Shown here: piece by piece, positions 52,020 through 61,220 of the stretch | How positions within the stretch are numbered: position 1 is the stretch's first letter | Layout: each line of letters starts with the position of its first letter | DNA from: Halorarius litoreus | GTDB lineage: Archaea; Halobacteriota; Halobacteria; Halobacteriales; Haloarculaceae | DNA length: 64,000 bases | Assembly: GCF_024362405.1 (NCBI RefSeq) | Contig: NZ_CP101454.1 | Location: 930,001 to 994,000 of the forward strand | Direction of reading: 5' to 3' | The notes under the pieces: model-generated | What the model saw: only the letters and a program-made list of their open reading frames with translations | Told to the model about the DNA's origin: nothing | Database searches by the model: none | Position numbers and translations under genes: made by a program

Positions 52020-53696
52020 ATGACCGACACCTACACCGGCGCCGACGTGTTCGTCGACGCCCTCGAACGCTACGGCGTACAGCACGTCTTCGGCAACCCC
52101 GGGACGACCGAGCTCCCCCTGATGCACGCGCTGGAGGACAGCGACCTCTCGTACGTGCTCGGCCTCCACGAGGACGTGGCGGTCGGTGCCGCCGCCGGCT
52201 ACGCGAGCACCCGCCGCTATCACGCGGACGACGACCCCGACGTGAATCCGGTGGGCGTCGCCAATCTCCACGTCACGCCCGGCCTCGCGCACGGGCTCGG
52301 CAACCTCTACGGCGCGATGGTGGCGGGCGCACCGCTGGTCGTCACGGCCGGCAACCACAGCCGCGACTTCCGTCACGAGGAGCCAATCCTCTCGGGTGAC
52401 CTCGTCGAGATGGCCGCCCCGTTCACGAAGTGGAGCGACGAGGTGCTCGACGTCCGGGCGCTCCCGACGATGCTCCGCCGGGCGTTCCGGACCGCGCTCA
52501 CACCGCCGACCGGGCCGGTGTTCCTCGCGCTCCCGCTCGACGTGATGCAGTCCGCTGCCGACCGCGGTCCGGAACGACTCGGGCCCATCCCGAAGCCGGG
52601 ATGCGCCGCTCCCGAACAGGTCGTCCACGCGGCCGACTGCATCGCCGAAGCCGACGACCTCGCTATCGTCGTCGGCGACCACGTCGCGCGGGCCGGCCTC
52701 GCCGCTATCGAGGCAGCAGTCGACCTCGCCGAGGCCTCGGGCGCCCGAGTCCACGGCGAGATCCTCTCCGCCGAAGTCAGCTTCCCGGGTGACCACGACC
52801 AGTGGGTGTCGTTCGTCCCGTCCAGCGAGGCCCCCGCCCGTGAGGTGCTCGACGCGGACACGCTGGTGCTCGTCGGCTGTTCGACGAACACCACGCTGAC
52901 CCGCAGAGAGCAGCCGCTGGTCGACGCCTCCACGACCTGCGTCCACGTCGGCGTCGATTCGTGGCAACTCGGGAAGAACGAGCGCGTCGACGCCGTCGTC
53001 TACGGCAACCTCGCGGCGAGCCTCTCGGAGCTCGCGAACTGTGTCGCAGCCGAGATACCGGAGACACGGCGCGAGCGCCGACTCGCTCGCGTCCGCAAGC
53101 GGCGAGCGGACGCGCACGTCGAGCCGCCGACGGGCGACCCCGACGACCTGCCCTCGAAGGGCCGGCTGGTCGAGGCGCTTCGGGAGGCGGCGCCCGACGC
53201 GTTCCTCGTCGACGAGGGCGTCACCTCGAAGTACGCGCTGCTCCAGCGGTGGCCGCTCACCCCCCAGCAGTTCCTCTCGAACAAGGGTGGGGGGTTGGGC
53301 TACGGTCTGCCCGCGAGCGTCGGCGCGGCGCTCGCGGAGTCGCTTCGCGACGACCCCCGTGACGTCGTCGGCTTCGTCGGCGACGGCTCGTATCTCTACT
53401 ACCCGCACGCCCTCTACACCGCCGCGCGGTACGACCTCGATCTCACGGTCGTCGTCTCGGACAACCGCAACTACCGCATCCTGAAGGACAATATGCTGGC
53501 GCTTGAGGGTGGCGACGAGGCCGACTACGCATTCCTCGGCACGGACTTCGACCCGCCGGTGGACATCGCCGGGTCGGCCCGGGCACACGGCGCGACCGCC
53601 ACACAGGTCGAGCGCGAGGGCGACCTCGCGGCGGCGCTCGACCGAGCGCTCGACGCCGACGGGCCGAGCGTACTCGACGTGCTGGTCCGGGACTGA
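52020..53696 (+). CDS. ThDP-dependent decarboxylase-like enzyme (benzoylformate decarboxylase type)
   Basis: 558 residues with the three-domain ThDP layout. GNPGTTELPLMHAL and GLHEDVAVGAAAGYA (E51, the cofactor-activating Glu) lie in the PYR domain, and NLHVTPGLAHGLGN matches the His-containing substrate loop of benzoylformate decarboxylase. The PP domain has the GDGS...DNRNY motif (about 453-482) for Mg2+ and diphosphate. It presumably decarboxylates a 2-oxo acid, perhaps an aromatic one, brought in by the adjacent TRAP system. It follows that permease by 43 bases, so they may be co-transcribed. Substrate inferred only from similarity. Confidence 0.8.
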   Translation: MTDTYTGADVFVDALERYGVQHVFGNPGTTELPLMHALEDSDLSYVLGLHEDVAVGAAAGYASTRRYHADDDPDVNPVGVANLHVTPGLAHGLGNLYGAMVAGAPLVVTAGNHSRDFRHEEPILSGDLVEMAAPFTKWSDEVLDVRALPTMLRRAFRTALTPPTGPVFLALPLDVMQSAADRGPERLGPIPKPGCAAPEQVVHAADCIAEADDLAIVVGDHVARAGLAAIEAAVDLAEASGARVHGEILSAEVSFPGDHDQWVSFVPSSEAPAREVLDADTLVLVGCSTNTTLTRREQPLVDASTTCVHVGVDSWQLGKNERVDAVVYGNLAASLSELANCVAAEIPETRRERRLARVRKRRADAHVEPPTGDPDDLPSKGRLVEALREAAPDAFLVDEGVTSKYALLQRWPLTPQQFLSNKGGGLGYGLPASVGAALAESLRDDPRDVVGFVGDGSYLYYPHALYTAARYDLDLTVVVSDNRNYRILKDNMLALEGGDEADYAFLGTDFDPPVDIAGSARAHGATATQVEREGDLAAALDRALDADGPSVLDVLVRD

Positions 53697-54019
53697 TTGA
53701 TAGAACACGTTGTATTCAAGTTACGGATTGATACCGCCCTGGAACCCATCGAATTACAAAATTGGATTGAGGAGTGAGTAATCGATTTGTAATCCGAGGA
53801 AAAGACACCAAGCCCATATTTTCTTGCCTATACATTAATATCTTCGCACAAAAGTGCACATAACAGACAATATTTCGGAAATAGGATCAACCGACGTGAG
53901 ACGCCCTCGATACACGCCCATATCCATTGATTTTCCAGTGTAGATAGCCCACTACGATTCGTGAACTCCCGGCAGGCAGACACGGTTACACCTCTCGTCT
54001 ATCAGCAAATGTAGTACAA
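53697..54019. other. AT-rich gene-free stretch
   Basis: About 320 bases after the ThDP gene, much richer in A and T than its neighbours, with several near-TATA runs (for example acattaatat) and no gene. Possible regulatory or horizontally acquired DNA. Confidence 0.5.
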
Positions 54020-54213
54020 ATAATTACGTCAGATCCCGGGAGCGATATCGCGGGCCAGTCCGAGTCGGTGGACCGGGGGTCGCTCGTGTCCACCTGGATG
54101 AGCGACTCGCGCTCGCGCATCTCGTCGAGCGAGAGGTGACAGGAGATGTGGTGGCCGGTGTCGCCGCGCTCGTCGAGGACGACTCGCGGCGCTGCGACCC
54201 CCAAAAATAACAC
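54020..54213 (-). pseudogene. Coding-like remnant without start
   Basis: A minus-strand frame (VVLDERGDTGHHISCHLSLD and on to LIQVDTSDPRSTDSDWPA) has haloarchaeal amino-acid composition and high GC, embedded in AT-rich DNA, but lacks a plausible start or full domain. Probably the tail of a disrupted gene; family not recognised. Confidence 0.35.
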
Positions 54214-54224
54214 ACGTATGTCTG

Positions 54225-55055
54225 TTATCTCTGGAACGTGTAGTCAGTCGTTACCAGGTCGGCCTCGTAGTAGGCCGTCCGGAGGTCCGCGGCGTCGGTG
54301 TACTCGCGGTTCGGGATCGTGCGCTCGCGGACCGGGACGACGAACGGGTCGACGTCGAACGGGTACGGGTCGAGCGCGAGACTGGTGTCGTCGACGACCG
54401 ACACGTCGAGGTCGGTCCACCCCGTCGTCGCGGGGACGGGACCGAGCGTCGTCGGCTCCAACTCGGGGTAGAGACAGCAGTGGAGCGCGAGTCGGTCCCA
54501 CAGCTGGAGCAGACAGTAGCTCCGCCACAGCGGCGTGTCGCCGTCGAAGCTGCCGGTCTCGTGGAGGGTTTCGAGCATCGCGACGACCTCGTCGGTGACG
54601 TACTCGCCGTATCGTCCTCCTTGGAGGTCGGCGGCGAGTCGCCGCTGTCGGGCCTCTTCGCGGCCGACGAACCCCGCGTACTCGTCGCTCCGGTCGGGCA
54701 TCGACGGGGCGGTGCCGTACCGCTGGCGGCGGACGCCCGCTCCGTGCATCGAGACGAGCAGCCCGACGTACGGGTCGAGTTCGACGGCCGTCTCGATACC
54801 CCGCTCGTAGAACGCCTCCCAGCTCGCGGTTGGCACCTCGAAGAGGTTGATGGGCGCGCCGTCAGCGAGATGCGGGTAGAGGTCCCACGTCCACCAGCCG
54901 TTGTCGTGGGTGTAGCCCGCCGCCCGCATCGCGGCGGTCGGTTGGGGAGCATCGAGTTCGTCACCGCCCCAGTGGTCGGCGAACCGCCCGGCCATCGTAG
55001 CGTGTTCGTTCTGTGCGACGATGCGGTAGTCGTCCTCGCGGGCCGCGACTAACAT
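54225..55055 (-). CDS. DUF3891 family protein
   Basis: 276 residues from ATG 55055. The start segment IVAQNEHATMAGRFADHWGG and AAGYTHDNGWWTWD contain conserved His/Asp residues typical of DUF3891, a helical family with an HD-like metal-binding look whose function is unknown. LWRSYCLLQLWDRLALHCC and a C-terminal beta region follow. It lies 104 bases downstream of the second IclR gene on the same strand and may be co-regulated. It could be an amide or phosphoester hydrolase of the nearby pathway; that is a guess. Confidence 0.7.
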   Translation of the reverse strand: MLVAAREDDYRIVAQNEHATMAGRFADHWGGDELDAPQPTAAMRAAGYTHDNGWWTWDLYPHLADGAPINLFEVPTASWEAFYERGIETAVELDPYVGLLVSMHGAGVRRQRYGTAPSMPDRSDEYAGFVGREEARQRRLAADLQGGRYGEYVTDEVVAMLETLHETGSFDGDTPLWRSYCLLQLWDRLALHCCLYPELEPTTLGPVPATTGWTDLDVSVVDDTSLALDPYPFDVDPFVVPVRERTIPNREYTDAADLRTAYYEADLVTTDYTFQR

Positions 55056-55159
55056 CCGCCGACACCCGTGTTCGCGATCATACGCTCCCCTCGACTGGCG
55101 ACCGCTTGGCTCTTGTGCCGAGCGAGTCGGAAGAGCCGGAAGCACGAGAGAAAGAGCGA

Positions 55160-55942
55160 CTAGAGGCGGGTCGGGGCGTACTCCAGATTGAGTTCGAGTT
55201 CGTTCGCCGAGCCGAGCAGGAGGTCGGGAATCTCCTCCTCCAGCCACTCGCCTTTCATGCGGTGGGTCGGCCCGGAGACGCTGAGCGCGCCGACGACCGA
55301 GCCGTCGGGGCCGAGCACGGGCGCGGCGACCGCCTGCAGTCCCTGGATACACTCCTCACGGTTGAACGCCACGCCACGCTCGCGAATCCGTTCGAGCTCG
55401 GCCGCGAGTGCCTCGCGATCGGTGACGGTATTCTCCGTCTCCGCCGGGAGCCCCCACCGGTCGATGATGGCGTCGACGCGCTCCTCGGGGAGGTGCGCGA
55501 GCATCGCCTTGCCTCCGGCGATGGTGTGGAGGTAGCGCCGGGTGCCCGTCGTGGAGTTCGTGCGGACGGCGTGCGCGCCCACCCCGCGGTAGAGGTAGAT
55601 GGCGCGGCCGTGCTCCTCGGTCATGAACAGCGCGCGCTCCTCGGTCTCCTCGGCGAGCTGGTCGACGATGGGGCGAGCCATCGCGTAGACCGGGCTCCGC
55701 TCGCGGACGTACTCGCCGAGGCCGAGGAGCCGGAGCCCCAGATGGTACTCGTCGCCCTCCTTCACCACGTACTCGTGCGCCTCCAGCGTCGAGAGATGCC
55801 GGTGGACCGTGCTCTTCCCGATGTCGAGGTGGTCGGCCAGTTCAGTGACACGCGCGCCGTCGAGCTCACGGAGCCCCTCGACGACCGTGAGCAGCGTGAC
55901 GGCCGATTTGACCGTGCCGGCCGAGGCGTTTGTGGAACCCAT
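55160..55942 (-). CDS. IclR-family transcriptional regulator (second)
   Basis: 260 residues from ATG 55942 (an in-frame start five codons upstream also exists). The helix-turn-helix is ELADHLDIGKSTVHRHLSTL, and the effector domain includes HTIAGGKAMLAHLPEERVDA and RERGVAFNREECIQGLQAVA. It is closely similar in layout to the IclR at 42446-43237. It lies between the TRAP/ThDP genes and the amidohydrolase modules and presumably controls one of them. Direct repeats (56076-56091 and 56110-56125) upstream are possible sites. Confidence 0.85.
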   Translation of the reverse strand: MGSTNASAGTVKSAVTLLTVVEGLRELDGARVTELADHLDIGKSTVHRHLSTLEAHEYVVKEGDEYHLGLRLLGLGEYVRERSPVYAMARPIVDQLAEETEERALFMTEEHGRAIYLYRGVGAHAVRTNSTTGTRRYLHTIAGGKAMLAHLPEERVDAIIDRWGLPAETENTVTDREALAAELERIRERGVAFNREECIQGLQAVAAPVLGPDGSVVGALSVSGPTHRMKGEWLEEEIPDLLLGSANELELNLEYAPTRL

Positions 55943-56365
55943 GTTAGAGAACACCACTCAACAGCAATGAATGTTCCGGAATGAAGAACGGCGCCAAATC
56001 GAGCCGACGCCCTCGTGGACCCCGTACGGTCGCAGCCACGGCTGTTTTGCAGGATTCCGGCCGTTCTGCAGGGAGGAACGAGGCAAACCCGAGGGGCGGT
56101 TTCAGCCGAGAACGCGGCAAACCCGGCTCGTTGTCTCGAGATTCAGCCCGGAAAACCGATGACTCATATATAAGATCCCGCGTCGCGGAACGAACGATTT
56201 GCTGTCACTTGCGGAGTGAACGGGCGGTAGACGGGACGGGAGACACGCCGCTTGCGACGGCCTCGTGAGACGAGGGTGTCGAGGGTCGTCATTCACGGGA
56301 ATTGATACGACGGTCGGCGCCCCGAAACGACGACCCGGTACCCGCACAGAAAAGACGGACGCGAC
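55943..56365. promoter_or_regulatory. Regulatory intergenic region with direct repeats and TATA-like box
   Basis: No gene. gaacgaggcaaacccg (56076-56091) is repeated as gaacgcggcaaacccg (56110-56125), one mismatch and a 34-base period. catatataag near 56164-56173 is a strong TATA-like run usable in either direction. Candidate IclR control region, or promoter of a small unannotated RNA. Confidence 0.45.
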
Positions 56366-57766
56366 TCAGATGGGGCGGTCGATGTGCGTGCCGAACCCTT
56401 TCTCGCCGACGACCTCGCCCGCTTCGTAGGCGAGCTGGCCCCGGACGATCGTGTGCGTCGGCCAGCCGGTGACCTCGCGGCCGTCGTACGGGGAGTAGTC
56501 CGCCGCTCCCTGCAGGAGTTCGGGGGTGACGGTCTTCGTCTCGTCGAGGTCGACGACGAGCAGGTCCGCGTCGCTCCCCACGCGAATCGTCCCCTTCTTG
56601 GGGTAGAGGTTCCACGCCTGCGCCGTGTTCGTCGACGTGACCGCGACCGCGCGTTCGAGCGAGATTTTCCCCTCGTTGACACCCTCCGAGAGAATCAGCG
56701 GGAGCATCACGGGCGTGCTCGGGAAGCCGAGCGCGCTGTCACGGATGCCCTCGCCGAACTTCGTCTCCGAGACGTTGGCACAGTGGTCGGTGCCGATACA
56801 CGAGATGGTGCCGTCGGCGAGCCGCTCCCAGAGCACGTCCTGGTCGTGCTGTGAGCGCACGGGCGGATTGACCTTCATCCGCTCGTCGCACTCCTCGGTC
56901 GTCAGACAGAGGTAGTGCGGGCAGGTCTCGCCCCAGTGGTTGTAGCCAGCCGCCCGGAGCGACGCGAGTTCGTCGGCGGTCGTCGCCGAGGAGATGTGGA
57001 CGGCGTAGAAGCTGTCGTCGTAGCCGTGGACCTTCGCAAGCGACGCGCCCGCGACCATGCTCTGGGTCTCGGCGTAGCCGGGGAACTCCTCGACCATCAC
57101 CTCGTACCCCTCGTCGGGGTCGGCCTCGGTGTCGTCGCTCTCGGAGGTGACGTAGACGTTGCCGCCGGCCAGCCCGTTCGTGATTTCGACGTTCTCGGAG
57201 TGGTAGCCGAGCGTCGTCGGCACGTCCTGGTCGACGAGCTTCTGGATGAACGCGTCGCCGTAATCGTCGAGCATGTCGCAGTCGACGCCGAACTTCTCCG
57301 AGGCGGCGTACTTGTAGTTCATGTACCACTTGAACGTCGTGATGCCGAGTTCGTTCACGAGGTACGGGATCTCCTCGATGTGCTCGAACGAGAGCAGGCC
57401 GAGCGAGAAGAAGTAGTCGTGGTAGTAGTTGGGCTCCGCCTCCTCGAAGTAGCCCGGCATGACGTCCTCGTAGGAGTCACCCCGCCGGAAGTAGTTCCCG
57501 ATGGTCGTCACGCCGCCGACGAGGTCCGAGCGCGACTCGGTCTCGGCGTCCTCGTCGAGGCCGCGATAGATGCCGTGGTGCGTGTGCGGGTCGATGGCGC
57601 CCGGGAGGACGTACTTGCCCGAGGCGTCGATGACGTCGTCGCCGTCGAGCGAGCCGGGGCGCGCGATGGCCGAGATGACGCCGTCGTCCGCGGCCACGTC
57701 CGCCTCGAACGTGCCGTTCTCCACCGAGACGACCGTCCCGTTCTGGATGACGAGGTCGTGGCTCAT
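56366..57766 (-). CDS. Cyclic amidohydrolase (dihydropyrimidinase/hydantoinase-like), copy 1
   Basis: 466 residues from ATG 57766. The amidohydrolase metal site is complete: HTH at 61-63 (DPHTHHG), carboxylatable K146 (TTFKWYMNY), H189 (LGYHSENVE), H257 (AVHISSATT) and D327 (CIGTDHC). Family members open cyclic ureides or imides such as dihydrouracil, hydantoin or allantoin. The start overlaps the stop of a cysteine hydrolase by four bases (ATGA). An equally built pair lies at 61221-63235. The first gene would cleave the open-chain product, so this is inferred to be ring opening plus side-chain hydrolysis of one substrate. Confidence 0.85.
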   Translation of the reverse strand: MSHDLVIQNGTVVSVENGTFEADVAADDGVISAIARPGSLDGDDVIDASGKYVLPGAIDPHTHHGIYRGLDEDAETESRSDLVGGVTTIGNYFRRGDSYEDVMPGYFEEAEPNYYHDYFFSLGLLSFEHIEEIPYLVNELGITTFKWYMNYKYAASEKFGVDCDMLDDYGDAFIQKLVDQDVPTTLGYHSENVEITNGLAGGNVYVTSESDDTEADPDEGYEVMVEEFPGYAETQSMVAGASLAKVHGYDDSFYAVHISSATTADELASLRAAGYNHWGETCPHYLCLTTEECDERMKVNPPVRSQHDQDVLWERLADGTISCIGTDHCANVSETKFGEGIRDSALGFPSTPVMLPLILSEGVNEGKISLERAVAVTSTNTAQAWNLYPKKGTIRVGSDADLLVVDLDETKTVTPELLQGAADYSPYDGREVTGWPTHTIVRGQLAYEAGEVVGEKGFGTHIDRPI

Positions 57767-58434
57767 TCTAACGCCCCCATCTCGTCGAGATACGTCTTCA
57801 CTTCCTCGACCTCCAGCACCTCGGCGTACTTCATCCAGAGGTCGAGCAGGCCGATCTTGTGCGAGGCCTCGATGCGGTCGAAGATGCACTCCTGCGGGAG
57901 GACGACGTTGAACCCGTTCGACTGGGCGTCGACGGCGGTCGCGCGGACACAGCCGCTCGTCGAGTTGCCGACGATGACGATGGTGTCGATGTCCGCGCGG
58001 ATGAGCCGCGAGACGAGGTCCGTCCCGTAGAACGCGCTCGCGTACGACTTGTCGATAACCGTGTCGTCCGCCTCGGGGGCGACCGGGTCGACGATGGCCA
58101 AGTCGGGATGCTCGGGGTCGTCGTAGCTCGACGGGACCACCCGCGTGTAGGTGATGGGGATGTCGTTCTCGCGGGCGAAGTCGAGGAACGGTGCCATGTG
58201 GTCGATGGCCCGCCACGCGATTTCGCCCATCGCCGTTCGATAGGTCTCGACCGCATCGAGGATGGGCTCGTCCTCGCCGACGATGAGCTGCTGCATGTCG
58301 ATGACCAGTACCATCGGGTTCTCGCCGAGTCCACGCGACTCCCACGAGGAGGCACCCTCCTTGTCGTAGCCGGCTTTCGTGATGACCTGCTTGTCCTGCT
58401 CGGAGAGCAGGTCCTCCCAGATTCGCTCAGTCAT
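57763..58434 (-). CDS. Isochorismatase-like cysteine hydrolase (N-carbamoylsarcosine amidase type), copy 1
   Basis: 223 residues. The catalytic triad is D46 (VLVIDMQQ), K129 (DKSYASAFYGTDL) and C162 (NSTSGCVRATA), as in N-carbamoylsarcosine amidohydrolase and nicotinamidase. It most likely splits an amide or carbamoyl group with release of ammonia. The start is preceded by gtgatta, complementary to the 16S tail, and by attttata (58471-58478). Operon with the cyclic amidohydrolase. Confidence 0.85.
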   Translation of the reverse strand: MTERIWEDLLSEQDKQVITKAGYDKEGASSWESRGLGENPMVLVIDMQQLIVGEDEPILDAVETYRTAMGEIAWRAIDHMAPFLDFARENDIPITYTRVVPSSYDDPEHPDLAIVDPVAPEADDTVIDKSYASAFYGTDLVSRLIRADIDTIVIVGNSTSGCVRATAVDAQSNGFNVVLPQECIFDRIEASHKIGLLDLWMKYAEVLEVEEVKTYLDEMGALE

Positions 58435-58435
58435 G

Positions 58436-58539
58436 TGTGATAATCACAACCGAACTCGGATGGGAGTCAGTATAAAATTTCGTGCCGTCCACCCCACCCG
58501 TGCGATACGTTTACAACCACCGAACGCGCCGAGAGAGAC
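58436..58539. promoter_or_regulatory. Divergent promoter between hydrolase module 1 and the FAD oxidoreductase
   Basis: Minus strand: attttata TATA-like (58471-58478) and a Shine-Dalgarno-type gtgat (58440-58444). Palindrome tgtga-taa-tcaca at 58436-58448. Plus strand: gtttaca (58509-58515), 25-31 bases before ATG 58540. Confidence 0.45.
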
Positions 58540-59976
58540 ATGAGCGAGTCCGAGCAACCGACGCTCAGTGACGACAGACAGGAGGTCCTCGACGCGGGGG
58601 ACGTGACGTGGGACGTGGAGACGGACGTCCTCGTCGCCGGCGCCGGCGGGACGGGGCTCGTCGCGGCGCTCGCGGCCTGTGAGAACCCGGACCTGACGGT
58701 GACCGTCGTGGAGAAGGCGCCCGAGCCGGGCGGCAACACCGCGCTGTCGACCGGGATGATTCCCGCCGCGGGAACGCGGCTCCAGCAGGAGAAGGGCATC
58801 GAGGAGACGCCCGCGGACATGGCCCGGGACATCCTCGAGAAGAACCACTACGAGGCCGACGAGGAGATGGTCCACCACCTCGCCCGCGAGAGCGCGAACC
58901 TCATCCACTGGCTCGTCGACGACTGGGACGTCACCCTCCACCTCGTGGACGACTTCAAATACCCCAAACACTCGGAGTTCCGAATGCACGCGCCGGCGGG
59001 AAACAACGGGGCGAACCTCGTCACCGAACTCGTCGACCTGCTGGAGGCGCAGCCGAACGTCGAACTGCTCACGAACGTCCCGGTCACGAAGCTCGTCGCC
59101 GACGACGGCGTCGTCGTCGGGGTGGTCGCCGGCGACCGCCGGGAGGAGTACATCGGAACGAAGAAGGTGATTCTCGCGACCGACGGCTTCGGCGGCAACC
59201 GGCGGATGATTCGCGAGTACTGCGACGAGGAGATCGAGGAGGCGCTCTACTTCGGTTCCGACGGGAACACGGGTGACGGCATCCGGTTCGGCGCGGACCT
59301 CGGCGGCGAGCTCGCGTACATGGACTCCTATCAGGGCCACGCGACCGTCGCGCGCGACACCGGCGCGCTGTCGACGTACGCCATCGTGATGAACGGCGGT
59401 ATCCTCGTCAACGAGGACGGCGAGCGGTTCGGCGACGAGTCGGCGGGCTACTCGGAGTTCGCCGTCGACGTGCTCCGCCAGCCGGGCGGCGTCGCCTACG
59501 AACTGTTCGACGAGCGCATCTTCGAGAAACTGGAGGGCCAGTTCGACGACTTCGACGAGGCCGTCAAACTCGGCGCGTACACCAGAGCCGACACGGTCGC
59601 CGACCTCTGTGCGGTGTTCGACATCGAGACGGAGGCGACCGAGCAGGCAGTCGAGGCGTACAACGCCGCCGTCGAGGCCGGCGAGCCCGACGATGTCGGG
59701 CGCGTCGATGGGGCCCACACCCTCTCGCCACCGTACTACGGGACGCGGGTGACGGGCGCGCTGTTCCACACGCAGGGCGGGCTGGTGGTCGACGAACACG
59801 CGCGCGTCCTCCGCGCGGACGACAGCGTCGTCGAGAACCTGTACGCGGGCGGTGGGGTAGCCAACGGCGTGAGCGGCCACGGCGCCGGCGGCTACTTGTC
59901 TGGAAACGGGCTCACCGCGGCACTCGGCTTCGGGCGGCTGGCGGGCATCCATGCCCGCGAGTCGCTCTCGCAGTAG
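58540..59976 (+). CDS. FAD-dependent oxidoreductase, fumarate-reductase/3-ketosteroid-dehydrogenase-like
   Basis: 478 residues. The N-terminal VLVAGAGGTGLVAALAA (GAGGTG at 34-39), PEPGGNTALSTGM and MHAPAGNNGANLVTEL, and a C-terminal GNGLTAALGFGRLAG FAD-binding end, identify the succinate dehydrogenase/fumarate reductase flavoprotein superfamily (FrdA, KstD, urocanate reductase). It probably adds or removes hydrogens at a C=C bond of the same substrate handled by the flanking cyclic amidohydrolases. Convergent with the MFS gene, eight bases apart. Exact substrate unknown. Confidence 0.82.
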   Translation: MSESEQPTLSDDRQEVLDAGDVTWDVETDVLVAGAGGTGLVAALAACENPDLTVTVVEKAPEPGGNTALSTGMIPAAGTRLQQEKGIEETPADMARDILEKNHYEADEEMVHHLARESANLIHWLVDDWDVTLHLVDDFKYPKHSEFRMHAPAGNNGANLVTELVDLLEAQPNVELLTNVPVTKLVADDGVVVGVVAGDRREEYIGTKKVILATDGFGGNRRMIREYCDEEIEEALYFGSDGNTGDGIRFGADLGGELAYMDSYQGHATVARDTGALSTYAIVMNGGILVNEDGERFGDESAGYSEFAVDVLRQPGGVAYELFDERIFEKLEGQFDDFDEAVKLGAYTRADTVADLCAVFDIETEATEQAVEAYNAAVEAGEPDDVGRVDGAHTLSPPYYGTRVTGALFHTQGGLVVDEHARVLRADDSVVENLYAGGGVANGVSGHGAGGYLSGNGLTAALGFGRLAGIHARESLSQ

Positions 59977-59984
59977 TATCGGTC

Positions 59985-61196
59985 TCAGTCGGTCGGCAGC
60001 CGCAGGACGAACACCAGCGCGACGCCCGCCGACACCGCGAGCAGGAGGAACGCCTCGTCGAACAGTCCGGCGTCGGCGAGCGCGCCGATGCCCGCGGGGG
60101 CCGTCGCCGCGAGCAGGAGGTACGCCGTCCGGATGAGGCCGAATCCGGAGCCCTGCACGGCGGTAGGGAGGAGCGTGATTGCGTGGGCGTTCACGACCGG
60201 CCAGAAGCCGAGCTGGACGCCCAGCAGCACTGTAAGCGGGACGAGCACGAGCAGGCCGTCCGCGAGCGTGAGCACGACCAGCGCACCGGTGGTCGTGACG
60301 ACGCAGCCGACGAGCGCGACCCGGGTGCCGATGCGGTCGCTCGCCGTCCCCATGAGCGGCTGTATCACCACGCCGGTCGCGAAGAACAGTCCGAAGAGGA
60401 GCGCGGCCGTCCCGTTCGAGAGTCCCTTCTCGGTCACGAGATACGTCGGATAGAAGCTCGTGAACCCCTGGTAGACGACCGACATCGCGAGCATCACCGC
60501 GAAGACGAGCAGCGGACCGGGACGGAGGATGCCGCCGAGCATCGACCGGAACGACCGCTCCGCGTCGGGGACTGCGGCCGAACTGGTTCGCCGCGGCACG
60601 GTGAGCCAGAGCCCAGCGACGACGGCAGCGAAGGGGAGGGCCGCGAAGCCGATGCCGCCGCGCCAGCCGAGCGCCGTGGCCGCGAGCAGCCCCGCGACGA
60701 CCGGAAGCGCCGCGGTGCCGACGTTGCCCGCCGCCTGACTCACGCCGATTGCGGTGGCCGCGGCTCGCGGGTAGACGTCCGAGAGGACGGTCATCCGGGG
60801 CGTCGAGTAGAGGCCAGTGCCGACGCCGAACACCACCGTTCCCGCGACGAAGACACGGAGGTCGGGCGCGACGGCCGCCAGCACGAGCCCGCCCGTAGCG
60901 ACGGCTGCACTGGCGGCGAGGATGGCCCGCTCGCCGAACCTGTCGCCGAGGACGCCGCCGGGAAACTGCGAGACAGCGTAGGCGACCCACAGCGCGGTCA
61001 GCACCAGCCCCGCGGTGGTCAAATCGAGCGCGAGCGCCGCCCGGACCTGCGGCAACAGCGCGGGAAACACGACCCGGGTGCCGATGGCGAACAGCCAGCC
61101 GACGGTGACGACGACGAACAGCCAGCCACGGCCGTCGCCCCGGAGCTGGCCGACCGTCGCTGCGACGCCGCGACGGAGCGAGCCGCGGCTGCTCAC
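59985..61196 (-). CDS. MFS transporter
   Basis: 403 residues and 12 hydrophobic segments. The loop GVLGDRFGERAILA between helices 2 and 3 is the major facilitator signature, and GTASDRIGTRVALVG in the second half is its repeat. It lies 24 bases downstream of the second cyclic amidohydrolase on the same strand, so it is probably part of that operon and imports its substrate. No substrate can be named. Confidence 0.85.
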   Translation of the reverse strand: MSSRGSLRRGVAATVGQLRGDGRGWLFVVVTVGWLFAIGTRVVFPALLPQVRAALALDLTTAGLVLTALWVAYAVSQFPGGVLGDRFGERAILAASAAVATGGLVLAAVAPDLRVFVAGTVVFGVGTGLYSTPRMTVLSDVYPRAAATAIGVSQAAGNVGTAALPVVAGLLAATALGWRGGIGFAALPFAAVVAGLWLTVPRRTSSAAVPDAERSFRSMLGGILRPGPLLVFAVMLAMSVVYQGFTSFYPTYLVTEKGLSNGTAALLFGLFFATGVVIQPLMGTASDRIGTRVALVGCVVTTTGALVVLTLADGLLVLVPLTVLLGVQLGFWPVVNAHAITLLPTAVQGSGFGLIRTAYLLLAATAPAGIGALADAGLFDEAFLLLAVSAGVALVFVLRLPTD

Positions 61197-61220
61197 CGAG
61201 ACCCCTCGAAGCCGACCATC

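Noticed and set aside
50276..53708. Long minus-strand frames opposite the TRAP permease and ThDP genes
   Set aside because: Mirror images of well-supported genes; no motifs.
58444..60990. 848-codon minus-strand frame
   Set aside because: Spans the FAD gene in antisense and the MFS gene out of frame; no family signal.
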